Below are positions 61,446-64,000 of a stretch of 64,000 nucleotides of DNA, one piece after another. Source of the DNA: Flavobacteriaceae bacterium UBA3611 (GTDB lineage: Bacteria > Bacteroidota > Bacteroidia > Flavobacteriales > Flavobacteriaceae). Below the pieces are notes generated by a model. That model saw only the letters and a list, made by a program, of their open reading frames with translations, was not told where the DNA came from and searched no databases. A program made the translations under genes and the position numbers. The stretch covers positions 686,269-750,268 of the forward strand of contig DFLU01000012.1 in NCBI GenBank assembly GCA_002375495.1. Reading direction: 5' to 3'. Position 1 is the stretch's first letter; the number at the start of each line of letters is the position of its first letter.

Positions 61446-63293
61446 ATGACCGAAACGAATATGCTTACATATATTGACAATGTTTTACGGCACATGCCGC
61501 AATCATGGTTGCAACTTACTACCCATCGTCTAGATATTTACGATGAGAATTTGGCGAAGACGCAGTTCTTAGAACAGTTTGAAGAGTTGTATCACCAACA
61601 AAATTCAGAAAAAGCAGCACTAGCAGATTTACCTACTGCATACGACTATATCAGGTTGGGCCATCCTTTGTCTTGTATCCTAGAATGGGCTATGGGTCGT
61701 TTACACAGTCTGCCGGCAGAAAACGTCATTAGTTTTTCATCGTACCCCATGCCTATATTGGCAATTTTGAGAAAAAATTCATTAGATCAAACGCCCACCA
61801 GGATTTTCTATACGGCTGAAGTACCACCAATACTCGAGGGTGATTTGTTACAGCGCGTGTATGGGTATGATTTTGAACTCTTAAAGGTGCAGAATCTAGC
61901 TGAAATTTCAGAAGGTGAAGGTAGTTCTGTTTTCATTTCAAAAAGTGATACAATTACACAAAGCGAACTACACCCCGCTGTTGATTTCTATGTGACCGCA
62001 TATTCAAATCTTGGAAGCATTTTGATGGTTCAGCATGAAAAGAACCACAATTATATTTCGGAAATACAACATGTTCGTAGGCGCGAAACCATTGCCATGA
62101 CACCAGCAAACAGTCTAGAAGCACTACAGTCGCTAGCAAATCAATCTGCTATCGCTTCACATATTCATAATCTTGAAAACAACCGAAAGGAAGTCGTTGC
62201 TAACATACACGACGTTACCGGCACTAACAGCAAGGCTGTGGTTGGTTCTAGCGGACTTTCAGTGCAGTATGCTATCATGATGGGCCTTGTGCACCACGCG
62301 ATTGAAAATCACCAAGGGAAAGCCATTAAGTTTATTGTCCCACCAAATTGTTATGGTGGCACGAACGATCAAGCAAGACGTGTGGCCGCGGCTATACGAA
62401 ATGTGGAAGTGGTAGACCTTCCTGTAGATGGAAATAATGATATGGTGCGCAGTATCGATAAGGTGTTGGCAGAAGTTGCTAAAGATGATGCTGTACCTTA
62501 TATTATTGCTGAAATACCTACAAATCCGAGAGTAGAGGTGCCTGATTTACAAGAATTGAAGCGGGTATTGGAAAAAGAACGCACCACAGCATCTGATACT
62601 GCGGCTATAGATCCTGTCTTTATTTTAGATCAAACGTTTTGCCCGAACGTTCAGTTTTTGGGCAATGGCGAAGTGCTTTCTACTGTCCGAGCCCTGTCTT
62701 ATGTAAGCGGCTCTAAATTCCCTAGCGGAGGGCGAAGTACTGCTGGTTACTGTGTAGGAAATACGAAGGCACAAGGTCTGATGGACAGAATTGCGTTACA
62801 TCTAAACCTCTGTGAAAACGAAGCTACACCACTTCAGTATGACATATTGGCCCAGCAGTTACCGTCCATGAATCAACGGATTGAGGCTGCGTATCAAAAC
62901 ACAAGATCGTTTGTTACTTTTATTGAACAAAAGCTACCTGAGGCTAAAATTAATTTTGTGTCTGAAGAATTGGCCAAACAAGGATTTAAACCGTCTGTTT
63001 TTTCGCTGGATTTACCTACAAAAGGAGCAACACCAGAAAAGAGAGAGGCGTATAAAAGAGCACTCAATCACACCTTAATCGATTTAATGATTACAGAAAT
63101 ACCACAAGAAAGTAAGTACTGTGTAAGTTATGGGCAGCTAAAAGGTTGCTATTGGACTATTCCCGCCACTTCTACCCAAGGTACGACCAAAGAAGGAGAT
63201 AAAGATTATATTGCCCGTGTAGCACTTTCGCCTGAAATGGATTTGGAAAAACATAAAGAAGTGTTTTCACAGTTTGTTGAAATGATTGATTGA
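61446..63293 (+). CDS. Large Cys/Met-metabolism-type PLP enzyme
   Basis: The 615-residue product is much longer than the usual 380-400 residues of this family. The C-terminal two-thirds show a fold-type I PLP core: TGTNSKAVVGSSGLSVQYAI (phosphate-binding turn), IAEIPTNPRVEVPDL, FILDQTFCPN with the PLP-contacting Asp, and SGSKFPSGGRSTAGYCVGN with the Schiff-base Lys. About 200 N-terminal residues have no family I recognise. It may act on a sulfur amino acid (gamma-lyase or transsulfuration type), but the reaction is not predictable. bioF follows after 56 bases with its own promoter element. Confidence 0.78.
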   Translation: MTETNMLTYIDNVLRHMPQSWLQLTTHRLDIYDENLAKTQFLEQFEELYHQQNSEKAALADLPTAYDYIRLGHPLSCILEWAMGRLHSLPAENVISFSSYPMPILAILRKNSLDQTPTRIFYTAEVPPILEGDLLQRVYGYDFELLKVQNLAEISEGEGSSVFISKSDTITQSELHPAVDFYVTAYSNLGSILMVQHEKNHNYISEIQHVRRRETIAMTPANSLEALQSLANQSAIASHIHNLENNRKEVVANIHDVTGTNSKAVVGSSGLSVQYAIMMGLVHHAIENHQGKAIKFIVPPNCYGGTNDQARRVAAAIRNVEVVDLPVDGNNDMVRSIDKVLAEVAKDDAVPYIIAEIPTNPRVEVPDLQELKRVLEKERTTASDTAAIDPVFILDQTFCPNVQFLGNGEVLSTVRALSYVSGSKFPSGGRSTAGYCVGNTKAQGLMDRIALHLNLCENEATPLQYDILAQQLPSMNQRIEAAYQNTRSFVTFIEQKLPEAKINFVSEELAKQGFKPSVFSLDLPTKGATPEKREAYKRALNHTLIDLMITEIPQESKYCVSYGQLKGCYWTIPATSTQGTTKEGDKDYIARVALSPEMDLEKHKEVFSQFVEMID

Positions 63294-63338
63294 TTTGGTC
63301 AAAATTTAAAGCATACAAGTGAATACCATTCTCTTGTT

Positions 63339-63346
63339 TATCTTTA
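63339..63346 (+). promoter_or_regulatory. bioF -7-like element next to the start codon
   Basis: TATCTTTA ends three bases before the ATG at 63350; a TTG at 63334-63336 is too close to be the -33 element. It is consistent with a leaderless bioF transcript, as for panD and glyS. Confidence 0.4.
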
Positions 63347-63349
63347 CGT

Positions 63350-64000
63350 ATGTTGCCAAAAAAACTTCAAAAAAAGTTAGAGGACCGATCTTCAGATAAC
63401 GCACTCCGCAGTTTGGGGAAGGCTAGTGATTCGGTCGATTTCTCGTCTAATGATTATTTGGGTTTTAGTACTTCGGAACTAATCTTTAACCGTGCTTCGG
63501 AAATTTTAAAGCATCACCACCTTCAAGTGAATGGAGCCACAGGTTCTCGGTTACTTTCTGGAAACCATTCGTTATTTCGACTCGCAGAAGATAAGATTGC
63601 CCAATTCCACAACTCCGAAAGTGCACTGATTTTCAATAGCGGCTATGATGCCAACTTAGGATTTTTCAGTAGCGTACCCCAGCGAGGTGATTTTATTCTA
63701 TACGATGAATTGTGCCATGCCTCCATACGTGACGGCATACAGATGAGCCACGCCAAATCGTATAAGTTTAGGCATAACAATCTAGAACACCTATCATCTA
63801 TATGTCAGGTTGAGCGCAGTCGAAACCTCAATCAAAATTCTGAAATATACATCGTCACAGAATCCACCTTCTCTATGGACGGTGACCAACCCGATTTAAA
63901 AGGTCTGGTAGCACTTTGTAAAAAATATAACTGTCACTTAGTGGTAGACGAAGCCCATGCATTGGGAGTTGTTGGTGAGCACGGTGAAGGTCTCGTACAA
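63350..64000 (+). CDS. bioF: 8-amino-7-oxononanoate synthase (partial, runs off the right edge)
   Basis: An alpha-oxoamine synthase joining pimeloyl thioester and alanine in biotin synthesis. The 217 visible codons include the FSSNDYLGF motif, NGATGSRLLSGN, NSGYDANLGFF, DELCHASIRDG and VVDEAHALGVVG with the PLP-binding Asp. The PLP Lys would lie beyond the window. Between the HNNLEHL and EIYIVTES segments a palindromic repeat (63803-63828) is read in frame and adds a basic, non-family-like stretch. I cannot exclude the related 2-amino-3-ketobutyrate ligase, but the NDYLGF pattern and length favour BioF. Confidence 0.85.
   Translation, partial: MLPKKLQKKLEDRSSDNALRSLGKASDSVDFSSNDYLGFSTSELIFNRASEILKHHHLQVNGATGSRLLSGNHSLFRLAEDKIAQFHNSESALIFNSGYDANLGFFSSVPQRGDFILYDELCHASIRDGIQMSHAKSYKFRHNNLEHLSSICQVERSRNLNQNSEIYIVTESTFSMDGDQPDLKGLVALCKKYNCHLVVDEAHALGVVGEHGEGLVQ
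63803..63828. repeat. Palindromic repeat read in frame inside bioF
   Basis: TGTCAGGTTGAGCGC followed by AGTCGAAACCT, with AGGTT/AACCT arms. It is the same element type as the minus strand of 57108-57185, where the arms are ACCTT/AAGGT. The swap of GG and CC on both sides preserves pairing. Confidence 0.75.

Overview
The window reads as a chromosomal segment of a marine-type Flavobacteriaceae bacterium (phylum Bacteroidota). The main reasons are promoters of the TTTG-N20-TAnnTTTG type instead of sigma70 boxes, type IX secretion (T9SS) C-terminal sorting domains, a DUF4270 lipoprotein, a half-length GT5 'glycogen synthase' next to panC and glmS, and an atpD-atpC pair apart from other ATP synthase genes. 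The species cannot be named from the sequence alone. No rRNA, tRNA, CRISPR array, phage or transposase was seen.

Layout: 0.1-4.4 kb is the succinate dehydrogenase operon sdhC-sdhA-sdhB, interrupted between sdhA and sdhB by an AT-rich gene for a divergent nucleotidyl-cyclase-like protein. 4.4-14.5 kb holds a solo Vsr-type endonuclease, a TPR hybrid histidine kinase, a glutamine/methionine-type aminotransferase, katG with an ankyrin gene, an omega-amidase-like hydrolase, an Ig-like lipoprotein and comF. 14.6-30.4 kb is housekeeping and envelope: glyS, a T9SS-secreted protein, a large outer-membrane protein, an exonuclease III, an OmpA-family lipoprotein, an aldo/keto reductase, a glutaryl-CoA-dehydrogenase-like enzyme, an M23 peptidase and radA.

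30.5-47.3 kb is the most distinctive region. A propeller-sensor histidine kinase and a LuxR-type response regulator overlap by 4 bp. They are followed, after a perfect palindrome and a clear promoter, by a tightly packed six-gene set of exported proteins: a small T9SS-domain protein, an outer-membrane barrel, two tandem paralogous fibre-like proteins built from 26-residue repeats, a small exported protein, and a 1548-residue protein with BspA-type repeats, HYR domains and a T9SS signal. I infer a regulated cell-surface fibre or adhesion system.

47.4-64 kb: a hydrolase-fold protein whose catalytic serine is replaced by Asp, the panC / panD / flippase-like group, the GT5-like / DUF4270 / glmS group, a sulfotransferase-like gene abutting a class IV aminotransferase, atpD-atpC, a GNAT acetyltransferase, a YitT-family membrane protein, a large PLP enzyme, and the start of bioF, which runs off the right edge.

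Short palindromic repeats cluster between 57 and 64 kb. One lies in frame inside bioF and its arms covary with those of a related hairpin upstream of atpD. Another is present as two copies exactly 200 bp apart and supplies the last codons of the acetyltransferase gene. Several promoters (panD, glyS, bioF) lie 3-4 bases from the start codon, which implies leaderless mRNAs.
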